Both the position numbers and the translations under genes were made by a program. The notes below the pieces were generated by a model, which saw only the letters and a list, made by a program, of their open reading frames with translations, ran no database searches and was not told the origin of the DNA. From Nonomuraea sp. SBT364 (lineage in GTDB: Bacteria > Actinomycetota > Actinomycetes > Streptosporangiales > Streptosporangiaceae), in assembly GCF_001083785.1 (NCBI RefSeq), contig NZ_LAVL01000074.1:1-39464 (forward strand): a stretch of DNA of 39,464 bases, read 5' to 3'. Shown here one piece after another: positions 7,285-14,774 of the stretch (the first letter of the stretch is position 1; the number at the start of each line of letters is the position of its first letter).

Positions 7285-7296
7285 GGGAGCGCTCCC
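7285..7296. promoter_or_regulatory. CebR-type operator for the LPMO gene
   Basis: GGGAGCGCTCCC is the palindromic core of the CebR box found before the GH3 gene (the flanking T and A are replaced by C and C). It lies 33 bases before the LPMO ATG and just behind a plausible promoter. Together the two boxes place GH3 and LPMO in one cellobiose-type regulon. Confidence 0.8.
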
Positions 7297-7329
7297 CCGG
7301 AACCCCGACCGGAACACGGAGACCGCACC

Positions 7330-7992
7330 ATGCCCCACGGCAAGACTCACTGGGCCCTGCGCGCCGCAGTCGTACTGCTGTCCGTAGCGCTGCTCAACGT
7401 CATCCCCCTCGCCGGCGGCGCCTCGGCGCACGGATCCGTCGTCGATCCCGCCTCGCGCAACTACGGCTGCTGGCAGCGCTGGGGCAGTGACTTCCAGAAC
7501 CCGGCCATGCAGCAACAGGATCCGATGTGCTGGCAGGCATGGCAGGACAACACCAACGCCATGTGGAACTGGAACGGGCTCTACCGCAACAACGTCGGCG
7601 GCAACCACCAGGCGGCCGTCCCCAGCGGCCAGTTGTGCAGCGGCGGCCAGACCGAGGGCGGCCGCTACCGCTCCATGGACACCCCCGGCGCCTGGCGGAT
7701 GACCAACCTCGGCGGCACCTTCTCCATCAACCTGTACGACCAGGCCAGCCACGGCGCCGACTACATCCGCGTCTACATCACCCGCCAGGGCTACAACGCC
7801 ACCACCACGCCCCTCGGCTGGAACCACCTGGAGCTGGTCCGCGAGACGCCCCGCTACGCGCCCAGCCAGAACTACGTGATCAGCAACCTGAGCGCCTCGG
7901 GACGCACCGGCCGCCACGTGATCTACACGATCTGGCAGGCCTCGCACATGGACCAGACGTACTACATCTGCAGCGACGTCAACTTCACCTGA
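7330..7992 (+). CDS. Secreted lytic polysaccharide monooxygenase, AA10
   Basis: A 220-residue secreted copper enzyme that oxidatively cleaves crystalline polysaccharide. The signal peptide (1-33, ending GASA) is followed by His34, which becomes the N terminus required for the copper histidine brace. The second brace histidine is most likely His141 in YDQASHGADYIRVYIT, aligning with the classical TAxH motif; Phe219 in DVNF would be the axial residue. The mature start HGSVVDPASRNYGCW and CWQAW/NAMWNWNGLYRN resemble the cellulose- and chitin-active ScLPMO10B subgroup rather than CBP21-type chitin enzymes. There is no CBM. It faces away from PL11, is preceded by a CebR box, and is followed by a hairpin. 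Cellulose is the favoured substrate because of that operator (inference). Confidence 0.95.
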   Translation: MPHGKTHWALRAAVVLLSVALLNVIPLAGGASAHGSVVDPASRNYGCWQRWGSDFQNPAMQQQDPMCWQAWQDNTNAMWNWNGLYRNNVGGNHQAAVPSGQLCSGGQTEGGRYRSMDTPGAWRMTNLGGTFSINLYDQASHGADYIRVYITRQGYNATTTPLGWNHLELVRETPRYAPSQNYVISNLSASGRTGRHVIYTIWQASHMDQTYYICSDVNFT

Positions 7993-8005
7993 CGACCGGC
8001 TCCGA

Positions 8006-8051
8006 CGGGCGTCCCGGCCAGCGCGTCATACGCGGCGAATCGGGACGCCCG
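8006..8051 (+). terminator. Hairpin downstream of the LPMO gene
   Basis: CGGGCGTCCCG (8006-8016) pairs perfectly with CGGGACGCCCG (8041-8051). Inside the loop CGCGT (8022-8026) pairs with ACGCG (8030-8034). It begins 14 bases after the LPMO stop and ends 15 bases before the next ATG, so it probably ends LPMO transcripts. Confidence 0.75.
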
Positions 8052-8066
8052 GCTTACTGTGGGTAC

Positions 8067-8672
8067 ATGAATGATCACCCGCCGGAGGAGCCGGTCGACA
8101 TGGCGGCGTGCGTCATCGGCGAGTGCGCGCGCTTCGGCGCCCGGCTGCGCACGCTGACCGGCCAGCTCGGCTTCGCCCCCGCGCCCGCCACCGACCGCGA
8201 GGAACTGCGGCAGGCCGTCGCCTACATCCACGCCGCGCTGGCCGACCTGCTGACCGCGCTGCAGCCGATCCACCACGAGGACCTGCGGCGCATCCTGAGC
8301 GACCGGGCTCTCGGCCTGGTCCGCTGCCCGGACGGCTGCCGCCCGTCCCGGGCCGCGACGGGCGCCCAGGTCGCCCCCTGCGCCGGCTGCGGCGGCGGGG
8401 CGTGCCGGAGCTGCGGCCACCCGGTGCCGCCGGACGGGCCCGCCCAGTGCTGGCGCTGCGTCGGCGCCCCGGCGCAGGCCGAGACCGCGCACGCCGAAAC
8501 CGGTTGGCCCGACGCCGCACGGCCCGGCAGCCTGCGGCCCGACGGCGCCCACCAAGACAGCGCCCACCCAGGCAGCGCCCACCCCGACGACGGCCGTCAC
8601 GACAGCGGCCGTCACGAGACCGTGCGGTCGCACGCGCCGGGCGGCGACCTGCCGTGGGTGGCCACCGCCTGA
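8067..8672 (+). CDS. Cys-rich hypothetical protein with zinc-ribbon-like segment
   Basis: I do not recognise this 201-residue protein. The ATG at 8067 follows the LPMO hairpin; no good ribosome site is visible. Residues about 1-85 look helical (GECARFGARLRTLTGQLGF, YIHAALADLLTALQPI). Residues about 90-135 contain CPDGC and CAGCGGGACRSCG, then CWRC: nine or so cysteines in CxxC-type pairs, as in a zinc ribbon. The last 60 residues are low complexity rich in His, Asp, Ser, Ala and Gly, encoded by imperfect DNA repeats. There is no signal peptide or membrane helix, so it is probably cytoplasmic. The stop codon lies inside the first copy of a 13-bp tandem array, so the C terminus may vary between strains. 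Confidence 0.6.
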   Translation: MNDHPPEEPVDMAACVIGECARFGARLRTLTGQLGFAPAPATDREELRQAVAYIHAALADLLTALQPIHHEDLRRILSDRALGLVRCPDGCRPSRAATGAQVAPCAGCGGGACRSCGHPVPPDGPAQCWRCVGAPAQAETAHAETGWPDAARPGSLRPDGAHQDSAHPGSAHPDDGRHDSGRHETVRSHAPGGDLPWVATA

Positions 8673-8733
8673 CACCGCCGCCTGACACCGCCGCCCGACA
8701 GCGCCGCCCGACACCGCCGCCCGACACCGCCGC
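8669..8733. repeat. 13-bp tandem repeat, five copies
   Basis: The unit CTGACACCGCCGC occurs at 8669-8681 and 8682-8694, then as CCGACAGCGCCGC (8695-8707) and twice as CCGACACCGCCGC (8708-8733). The period is not a multiple of three and the array covers a stop codon, so it is not a coding repeat. It lies between two convergent genes. Confidence 0.85.
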
Positions 8734-8758
8734 CTGGCCTGGTACCGCATGTGATCGG

Positions 8759-9202
8759 TCACGGGCCGGCGTGGCTGCCCATGGCTCCGTGGTGACTCAT
8801 GGCTCCGTGGCTGCCCGCGGTGACGAGGTCGCGCAGGTCTCCGGAGAGGCTGTCGCGCACCTTGTTCATGATGCCGCCCTGCGTCGCCTCGCCGGTGACC
8901 TCCAGCACCACCCGGGCGAGGTAGAGGGCCCTGGGTTCGTCGACGCCGGCCCTGGCGGCGACGCGCTGGACGAACTCCTGGCGCCCGAAGTGCTCCCCGG
9001 TGCCGAGGCCGCCGAAGACCTCCGTCCGCCGCAGGTTCTCGCCGATCTCGTGCGGGAGCTGGGCGGCGAGCTTGTCCGCGAGGCCCTCGGGGACGCGTTC
9101 GCCCAGGGTCTCCAGGGTCGCCCGGCTGGCTCGTTCGGCCTTGTCGCGCCCGCCGAGGTGGGCGCGGGCCTGTACTTGCCCGATGAACTCGTCGTGTCTC
9201 AT
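8759..9202 (-). CDS. DUF2267 domain protein with His/Met-rich tail
   Basis: A 147-residue cytoplasmic protein. The ATG at 9202 follows GGAGGAG by two bases. Residues about 1-122 match DUF2267: MRHDEFIGQVQARAHL, then RATLETLGERVPEGLADKLAAQLP and FVQRVAARAGVD, ending in VMNKVRDSLSGDLRDL-like text. The family is made of two helical repeats of about 60 residues; its biochemical role is unknown, though members are often linked to stress functions. The final 19 residues (GSHGAMSHHGAMGSHAGP) are an odd His/Met/Gly tail encoded by a repeated 13-mer (8780-8792, 8798-8810), which could bind metal or simply be repeat expansion. An A/T-rich stretch at 9247-9283 probably holds its promoter. Confidence 0.85.
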   Translation of the reverse strand: MRHDEFIGQVQARAHLGGRDKAERASRATLETLGERVPEGLADKLAAQLPHEIGENLRRTEVFGGLGTGEHFGRQEFVQRVAARAGVDEPRALYLARVVLEVTGEATQGGIMNKVRDSLSGDLRDLVTAGSHGAMSHHGAMGSHAGP

Positions 9203-9328
9203 GGCTCCTCCTCACGGCCCTCCCTTGGCTCGGCTACCCGCCGGCCGAAAATCACAAACCACTACAAAAGCCGCATATCACCCACGAACGAGACCACCAC
9301 GCCGCACGCGCCGACCGCCGGGACGCGA

Positions 9329-9360
9329 CCAGGCTGGGGTGCGGCCAGGCTGGGGTGCGA
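9329..9360. repeat. 16-bp direct repeat, two copies
   Basis: CCAGGCTGGGGTGCGG (9329-9344) is followed directly by the same 16-mer with a final A (9345-9360), just beyond the glycosyltransferase stop codon at 9378. Confidence 0.7.
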
Positions 9361-9377
9361 CCGGTCGCCGGTGGCGG

Positions 9378-10526
9378 TCAGTGGCCGCCGGATCGGCCGG
9401 GTGTGACGGCCGGGCCGCCCTGCTTCCGGCACGGGCCGGCCCGCCCGCCCGCCGGGCGCAGGGTCCCGCGGTAGACCCTCTCGTACCCGTCGACCATCAC
9501 GCCGAGGCCGAAGGCGCGCTCCACGTGCTGCCGGCAGTCGCGCGGGTCGAGCGCGCCCGCGGCCTCGATCGCGGCCGGCAGCTCGTGCGGTGCGGTGAGC
9601 GTGAAACCGGTGACGCGGTCGACGACGAGCTCCGGCACCGAGCCGCGGGCCAGCGCCACCACCGGCGTGCCGCACGCCATCGCCTCGATCACCACCATCC
9701 CGAACGGCTCCTCCCACTGGATCGGGAAGACCAGGCAGCGGGCCGAGGCCAGCAGTTCGCGCTTGTGCGCGGCGTCGGCCTCCCCCACGTAGACGGCGTC
9801 CGGCCCGAGCCGGGGACGCACGTGCTCGTCGAAGTAGGCCCGCTCCACCTCCTCGGTGAGCTTGCCGGCCAGCACGATGCGCCGCCCGGCCGCGCGGGCG
9901 GCGTCGATCGCCAGGTGCGCCCCCTTGTCGTGGCCGAACCGGCCGAGCCAGAGCACCCACTCCTGCTTCCTGTCGCGGTACGGGAACGTGCCGGCGTCCA
10001 GGGCGTTGTGCACGGTGCCGACCCAGTTGAGGTCGGGCGCGAGCGCCCGCTGGGCGTGGGAGATGGCGACCAGCGAGCTGCCCAGCGCCCGGTAGTACTC
10101 GCCGTACTCGCCGTCGGGGCGGGTGTGGCAGGTGACCACGGTGGGAATGGCGCGGGCCGCGGCGGTCAGCGGCCCGGTGAGCGAGTGGTCGTGCACGAGG
10201 TCGGCCTCGACCGCCGCGAGCATCCGCTGGGCACAGGCCGCGTGCAGCACCTCGGGCAGCACCGCGCCGATCCGCGCCGACGGCGGTTCGCGGTAGGTGC
10301 GCAGGAAGCGTGCCGGGACGCCGCCGCGGCCCGCGGCGATGAGCGTCACGTCATGGCCGCGCCCGGCCAGGCCGGTGATCAGGTCGGCGAGCATCGCCTC
10401 GATGCCGCCGTACGCCTTCGGGGGGACGTCCTGCCACGGCGGCGCGATCATCACGATGCGCAACCCGCCCGCCGTGCCCGCGCGCCACCGGACCCGCTGT
10501 GGCGCGAAATCGATCAATGAGCCCAT
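9378..10526 (-). CDS. Glycosyltransferase family 4
   Basis: A 382-residue GT-B glycosyltransferase. The ATG at 10526 is preceded by GGAGGGGG. The N-terminal Rossmann half includes LRIVMIAPPWQDVPPKAYGGIEAMLADLITGLAGRGHDVTL, the glycine-rich acceptor loop of GT4 enzymes. The C-terminal half carries VLWLGRFGHDKGAHLAIDAA and the retaining-enzyme E-x7-E motif in EEPFGMVVIEAMACGTPVV, which binds the nucleotide sugar. There is no membrane segment, so it acts in the cytoplasm. It follows the debranching-like gene by 44 bases on the same strand and is probably co-transcribed. The partner hints at a storage or compatible-solute glucan or glucoside, but donor and acceptor cannot be deduced. The last 25 residues are basic and disordered. 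Confidence 0.9.
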   Translation of the reverse strand: MGSLIDFAPQRVRWRAGTAGGLRIVMIAPPWQDVPPKAYGGIEAMLADLITGLAGRGHDVTLIAAGRGGVPARFLRTYREPPSARIGAVLPEVLHAACAQRMLAAVEADLVHDHSLTGPLTAAARAIPTVVTCHTRPDGEYGEYYRALGSSLVAISHAQRALAPDLNWVGTVHNALDAGTFPYRDRKQEWVLWLGRFGHDKGAHLAIDAARAAGRRIVLAGKLTEEVERAYFDEHVRPRLGPDAVYVGEADAAHKRELLASARCLVFPIQWEEPFGMVVIEAMACGTPVVALARGSVPELVVDRVTGFTLTAPHELPAAIEAAGALDPRDCRQHVERAFGLGVMVDGYERVYRGTLRPAGGRAGPCRKQGGPAVTPGRSGGH

Positions 10527-10570
10527 GCCGAGCCCCCTCCTCGCAAGGCTGCGCAGTGTGCTACCCCAGG

Positions 10571-12712
10571 TCAGCGCCTGCACACGGTACTGATGGGGGG
10601 ACGCGGCTCGCCGATCAGCTCGACGCCGTCGGGCAGCCCGGTGACGGTGGCGGATCGGCCGCCGTCGGTGGTCTCGATGTCGAGGCGCGCCCCGGCGATC
10701 GGCAGCCCGGAGATGCGCAGGCTGCCCAGGCCCTCGGGGAAGGCGGGCGCGACCCAGATCTTGCCGGCCGGGATCCACGGGTCCAGCCGCAGCAGGGAGC
10801 GCAGCAGGTGGATCGGGGCCGCCGCCGCCCACGCCTGCGGCGAGCAGGAGGTGGGGAACGGCACCGGCTGCGCGAACTCCGACCGGTCGAAGCCGCAGAA
10901 CAGCTCGGGCAGCCGGCCGCCGAGCTCCTGGGCCGCGTCGAGCAGCCCGACCGCCAGACGCTGGGCCTCCCCGGTGAAGCCGTAGCTCATCAGCCCGGCG
11001 GCGACGATCGCGCTGTCGTGCGGCCACACCGACCCGTTGTGGTAGCTCATCGGGTTGTAGGCGCCCATCGAGGAGGCCAGGGTGCGGATGCCGTAGCCGG
11101 TGAACATCTCCGGCGACATCAGGTGCTCCGCCACGGGCGCGGCCCGGTCCTCGTCGACGATGCCGGTCCACAGGCAGTGGCCCATGTTGGAGCCGAGCCC
11201 GTCGATGGGCCGCCCCGATCCGTCGAGTCCCAGGGCGTAGTAGCCGCGCCCGGGCAGCCAGAAGCGCTCGTTGAACACCGCGCGGATCGCGTCGGCGCGC
11301 TCCAGGCAGCGCCGCTCGGTCGCGGCGTCACCGAAGGCGTGCGCGAAATGGGCGCGGGCGATGTGCGCGGCGTACACGTACCCCTGCACCTCGGCCAGCG
11401 CGATCGGCGGGCGGGCGATGGCGCCGTCGGCGAAGGTGATGCCGTCGAAGGAGTCCTTCCAGCCCTGGTTGATCAGCCCGTGGTCGGTCTTGCGCTGGTA
11501 CCGGACGAGGCCGTCGGGACCGCCGTACCGCTCGATCCAGCCGAGCGCGGCGTCGGCGTGCGGGAGCAGTTCCTCGACGGCCTCGGCGTGCAGGCCCCAG
11601 CGGCGCAGCTCGCCCAGCAGCATGACGAACAGCGGGGTGGCGTCGACGGAGCCGTAGTAGGCGTTGCCGCCGTCGGGGGACATGCCGCCGCGCACGCCGA
11701 AGCGCAGCTCGTGCATGATCTTGCCGGGTTCCTCCTCGGTCAGCGGGTCGACCTTCGTGCCCTGCAGCCGGGCGAGCCTGCGCAGCGTGCCGAGCGCGAG
11801 CGACTGGTCGAGCGGCAGCGCCATCCAGGAGGTCAGCAGCGAGTCGCGGCCGAACAGCGTCATGTACCACGGCGCGCCCGCCGCGATGGCCGGCGGGTCG
11901 TCGGGATGGTCGGGGTCGTACAGGCGCAGGCTGCCGAGGTCCTCCCTGGAGCGGCGCAGCACCTCGTCGAAGCCCTTGTTCGCGGTGCGCACGGCCGGGC
12001 CTCGGCTGGTCCAGTCGGCCAGCCGCCTGGCCGGGCCGGCGTGCTCGATGGCGTGGTGGGCGGGGAACCAGGCGGACGTCTCCTCGCCGTCGATGATCGG
12101 GTTCACCAGGATCGTGGCCCGCCACTCCCCGCGGGCCGGGACGACCACGCGGAAGGCCAGCAGCCCGGGCGCCGCCGTCACGTCCGTGCCGGCCGGCTCC
12201 ACGACGACCCTGGCGCCGCGGGCCCGGCTCGCCGCGAAGATGTGCAGCCCGGAGCCCTGCGGGGTCATCTCCACATCGGTGGCGTGCCGTACGCGCCCGG
12301 CCTTCACCTCGAACAGGTCGGCCGCGTCGGAGCCCAGGTTGACGGAGACGGCGCAGCCGATCGGCTCGTCCGACAGGTTGCGCAGGGTGAGGTCCTCGCG
12401 CAGGCCGCCGCCGACGTAGCGGTCCCGCACCACCAGCAGCGTGCTCTCCACCCGCCCCGGCCGGGGCCCGGCCTTGCCGACGAACATGGCGTGGTAGGGC
12501 GCCGACGGGATCACCTGCAGCGCTTCGACGGGCTCGTCGTCCACCCGCAGCTCCAGCCACGACAGCAGCCGGGTGTCGGCGTGGTAGACGCCCTGCGCCT
12601 GGCCGGGCAGGATGTCGCCGCCGCGGGAGCACACGCAGAACGACGGCCCCTCCACCAGCGTGACCGTGTCGCCCAGCGCCCCCGGCTGCCCCTCAAAGGT
12701 CCACGCGTTCAC
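10571..12712 (-). CDS. Glycogen-debranching-type (amylo-alpha-1,6-glucosidase-like) hydrolase
   Basis: A 713-residue cytoplasmic protein. The GTG at 12712 was chosen for its GGAGGGGG ribosome site; a longer frame to 12814 has none. Residues about 5-200 match the glycogen-debranching N-terminal domain (TLVEGPSFCVCSRGGDILPGQAQGVYHADTRLLS). Residues about 260-700 form an (alpha/alpha)6 GH63/GH133-like barrel: GAPWYMTLFGRDSLLTSWM, then YYGSVDATPLFVMLLGEL and GIRTLASSMGAYNPMSYHNGSVWPHDSAI. The acidic residues in GRDS and WPHD are candidates for catalysis. It lies upstream of the GT4 gene. Such proteins are widespread in actinomycetes and are assigned to alpha-1,6-glucan or glucosylglycerate-type substrates; which applies here is not visible. 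Confidence 0.88.
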   Translation of the reverse strand: MNAWTFEGQPGALGDTVTLVEGPSFCVCSRGGDILPGQAQGVYHADTRLLSWLELRVDDEPVEALQVIPSAPYHAMFVGKAGPRPGRVESTLLVVRDRYVGGGLREDLTLRNLSDEPIGCAVSVNLGSDAADLFEVKAGRVRHATDVEMTPQGSGLHIFAASRARGARVVVEPAGTDVTAAPGLLAFRVVVPARGEWRATILVNPIIDGEETSAWFPAHHAIEHAGPARRLADWTSRGPAVRTANKGFDEVLRRSREDLGSLRLYDPDHPDDPPAIAAGAPWYMTLFGRDSLLTSWMALPLDQSLALGTLRRLARLQGTKVDPLTEEEPGKIMHELRFGVRGGMSPDGGNAYYGSVDATPLFVMLLGELRRWGLHAEAVEELLPHADAALGWIERYGGPDGLVRYQRKTDHGLINQGWKDSFDGITFADGAIARPPIALAEVQGYVYAAHIARAHFAHAFGDAATERRCLERADAIRAVFNERFWLPGRGYYALGLDGSGRPIDGLGSNMGHCLWTGIVDEDRAAPVAEHLMSPEMFTGYGIRTLASSMGAYNPMSYHNGSVWPHDSAIVAAGLMSYGFTGEAQRLAVGLLDAAQELGGRLPELFCGFDRSEFAQPVPFPTSCSPQAWAAAAPIHLLRSLLRLDPWIPAGKIWVAPAFPEGLGSLRISGLPIAGARLDIETTDGGRSATVTGLPDGVELIGEPRPPISTVCRR

Positions 12713-12848
12713 CCTCGTGCCCCCTCCGCTCCTGCGCAGGCACGTTACCCACGTCCGGACCGGCCACGCGGCCCAGGCGGAACCATTGCCATGACCGGCG
12801 CGAATACCGGCCATGCCACGGTGCTGCCGAGGGCCGGGGCCGCGCAGC

Positions 12849-13265
12849 TCAACCCTGGCGGGGCTGGTTGAAGCGCAGCATGTTGCCGGCCGGGTCGCGG
12901 AAGGCGCAGTCGCGGACGCCGAACGGCTGGTCGATCGGCTCCTGGAGCACCTCGCCGCCCGCCGCGCGGATGCGCTCGAACGTGGCGTCGCAGTCGTCGG
13001 TCTCGAAGATGGCGGCGCGCAGCAGGCCCTTGGCGAGCAGCTCGGCCATGGCCGCCCTGTCGGCGGGCGAGGCGTTCGGGTCGGCGACCGGAGGTTCGAG
13101 GACGATGTTCACGTCGGGCTGCGACGGCGCGCCCACGGTCACCCAGCGCATCCCTTCGAACCCGACGTCGGCGCGCACCTCCAGGCCGAGAACGTCCCGG
13201 TAGAAGGCGATCGCCTTGTCGTGGTCGTCCACGGCGATGAAGCACTGCGACAGCTTGATGTCCAT
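12849..13265 (-). CDS. VOC (glyoxalase/bleomycin-resistance fold) protein
   Basis: A 138-residue protein with two beta-alpha-beta-beta-beta units: CFIAVDDHDKAIAFYRDVLGLEV at the start and AIFETDDCDATFERIRAAGGEVL with FRDPAGNMLRFNQP at the end. These are the hallmarks of the vicinal oxygen chelate fold. The ATG at 13265 was used; a GTG three codons upstream is possible. It begins 10 bases after the AraC-type gene stops, so the two form an operon, a pairing that recurs in actinomycetes. Members bind metal and small molecules (lyases, dioxygenases, drug-sequestering proteins); the ligand here is unknown. Confidence 0.88.
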   Translation of the reverse strand: MDIKLSQCFIAVDDHDKAIAFYRDVLGLEVRADVGFEGMRWVTVGAPSQPDVNIVLEPPVADPNASPADRAAMAELLAKGLLRAAIFETDDCDATFERIRAAGGEVLQEPIDQPFGVRDCAFRDPAGNMLRFNQPRQG

Positions 13266-13275
13266 GCGTTTCACA

Positions 13276-13695
13276 CTAGGGGCGGGGGGCGGGCTTGGCT
13301 TCCGGGTTCCTGATCGGTCGCGTGTAGATCTTCGCGACGCAGGCCGGGATGGCGGCGCCCTCGTCATGCGGGCGTGCCCGGTAGGAGCTCGGGCTCTCGC
13401 CGACCAGCTCGGTGAAGCGCGAGCTGAACGACCCCAGCGACGTACAGCCGACGGCGAAGCAGACCTCCGTCACCGACAGGTCGCCGCGCCGCAGCAGCGC
13501 CTTGGCGCGCTCGATGCGGCGCGTCATCAGATAGCTGTAGGGCGTCTCGCCGAAGGCGGCGCGGAAGCTGCGGGAGAAGTGCCCCGGCGACATGAGGGCG
13601 ACGCGTGCCAGGGCCGCGACGTCGAGCGGCTCGGCGTAGTCGCGGTCCATCGTGTCGCGGGCCCGGCGCAGCCGGACCAGGTCCTCCAGTGTCAC
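13276..13695 (-). CDS. AraC-family transcriptional regulator, DNA-binding domain only
   Basis: A 139-residue regulator consisting almost only of the double helix-turn-helix. Residues about 19-110 read RDYAEPLDVAALARVALMSPGHFSRSFRAAFGETPYSYLMTRRIERAKALL, with a second helix-turn-helix in LSVTEVCFAVGCTSLGSFSSRFTELVGESPSSYRAR, the AraC signature. There is no ligand-binding N domain. The GTG at 13695 was chosen because proteins of this type begin MTLEDLV; an ATG at 13713 is also in frame. The stop is 10 bases before the VOC start, so it probably regulates its own operon. Confidence 0.9.
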   Translation of the reverse strand: MTLEDLVRLRRARDTMDRDYAEPLDVAALARVALMSPGHFSRSFRAAFGETPYSYLMTRRIERAKALLRRGDLSVTEVCFAVGCTSLGSFSSRFTELVGESPSSYRARPHDEGAAIPACVAKIYTRPIRNPEAKPAPRP

Positions 13696-13738
13696 CTCTC
13701 CAGCATCCCACAAGGTCGCGCCGCCGGCCGAGGGCCGC

Positions 13739-14761
13739 TCACCCGGCCGGGGCGGCTCCGAGGAGGTCCACCTCCAGGCCGAGACCGCGGCGCCGGGCTT
13801 CCCGGTAGGCGAGCCAGGACAGGGCGAGGTCCTGCCACGGCAGCCCGACGGGGGCGTACACGGTGCGCTGACCGGGGTCGGTGCGGCCGGGGTGCTCGCC
13901 GCGCAGGATCTCGCCGAGGGTGGCGTGGGCCGCCTCCGCCGGGAGCCCGGCCGCGGCGAGCGCGCCCATGGCGGCGGCGAGCGGCCGGTCGTCGACGGCG
14001 ACCAGCGCGTCCCGCAGCACGTCGGCGGCGAGCTCGCGCTTGCCGGGCTCGTCGGCGCCCAGGCTGGTGATGTGCTGGCCGGGCCGGGTGTCGGCCAGGT
14101 GGAGCAGCGGGGTGCGCGACCAGGTGGCGAGCAGGACGACGTCGGCGCGGGCGGCGACCTCGGCGGCGGAGCCCGCGGTGTGGCCGGCGGTGTGGCCGGC
14201 GGTGTGGCCGGCGGTGTGGCCGGCGCTGTGGCCGGCGTGGCGGGCGGCGTGGCGGGCGGCGAACGCGGCCGCGCGGGACGGGTCGGTGTCGTGCACGACC
14301 AGCCCGGCCACGCGGCGGAGCCGTCGCAGGCCGCCGACCACCAGCTCGGCCTGGGCTCCCGCGCCGACGACGCCGAGGACGGCCTTCCCCCCGGGGTCGC
14401 CGGCGGCCAGGACGTGGGTGCCGAGCGCGGCGGCCAGCCCGGTGCGCCAGGCGGTGACGGTCGCCGAGTCGAGCAGCGCGAGCAGTTCGCCGTCGTGCCC
14501 GGCGTGCAGGCAGATGACCCCGCGCAGCGCGGGCCGGGCGCCGGGGAACTTGGCGTTCACCTTCACCGTGTAGGCGTCGATCCCCGGCAGCAGCCCCGGG
14601 ATCAGCGCGGTGGCGGTGCCGGGGAACGGCAGGTCGGTGCGGACGCGCTGCCCCGGGACCGCCACGGCGTCGCCGCGCGTGAAGCCGTCGCGCAGCGCCT
14701 CGACGCAGGCGAGCGGGTCGAGCAGGGAGGTCAGGTCGCCGCTGGTGAGGATGAGGGTCAT
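13739..14761 (-). CDS. Ornithine cyclodeaminase / mu-crystallin family protein with AGHT repeat insert
   Basis: A 340-residue cytoplasmic NAD-dependent enzyme of the ornithine cyclodeaminase / alanine dehydrogenase / ketimine reductase family. Residues about 35-90 carry the substrate region (RVRTDLPFPGTATALIPGLL, YTVKVNAKFPG with Lys67 and Lys71). The Rossmann motif GxGxQ is at 133-137 (VVGAGAQAE). Residues about 176-195 are AGHS plus AGHTx4, encoded by a 12-bp DNA repeat; this sits between Rossmann elements and is absent from typical members, so it is probably a surface loop expansion. The gene starts 13 bases after the LysR-type gene ends, which suggests co-transcription. Substrate (ornithine, lysine, a cyclic imine or an alanine-type amine) is not determined. 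Confidence 0.85.
   Translation of the reverse strand: MTLILTSGDLTSLLDPLACVEALRDGFTRGDAVAVPGQRVRTDLPFPGTATALIPGLLPGIDAYTVKVNAKFPGARPALRGVICLHAGHDGELLALLDSATVTAWRTGLAAALGTHVLAAGDPGGKAVLGVVGAGAQAELVVGGLRRLRRVAGLVVHDTDPSRAAAFAARHAARHAGHSAGHTAGHTAGHTAGHTAGSAAEVAARADVVLLATWSRTPLLHLADTRPGQHITSLGADEPGKRELAADVLRDALVAVDDRPLAAAMGALAAAGLPAEAAHATLGEILRGEHPGRTDPGQRTVYAPVGLPWQDLALSWLAYREARRRGLGLEVDLLGAAPAG
14178..14237. repeat. 12-bp coding tandem repeat inside the ornithine-cyclodeaminase-like gene
   Basis: GTGTGGCCGGCG is repeated perfectly four times (14178-14225) and once with a single change (14226-14237). On the minus strand each copy encodes Ala-Gly-His-Thr (Ser in the variant). The period of 12 keeps the frame. 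Confidence 0.92.
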
Positions 14762-14774
14762 GCGGACGATGCTC

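Noticed and set aside
10499..12871. Plus-strand ORF of 790 codons opposite the debranching-type gene
   Set aside because: Antisense shadow; the minus strand encodes recognisable family motifs over its whole length.
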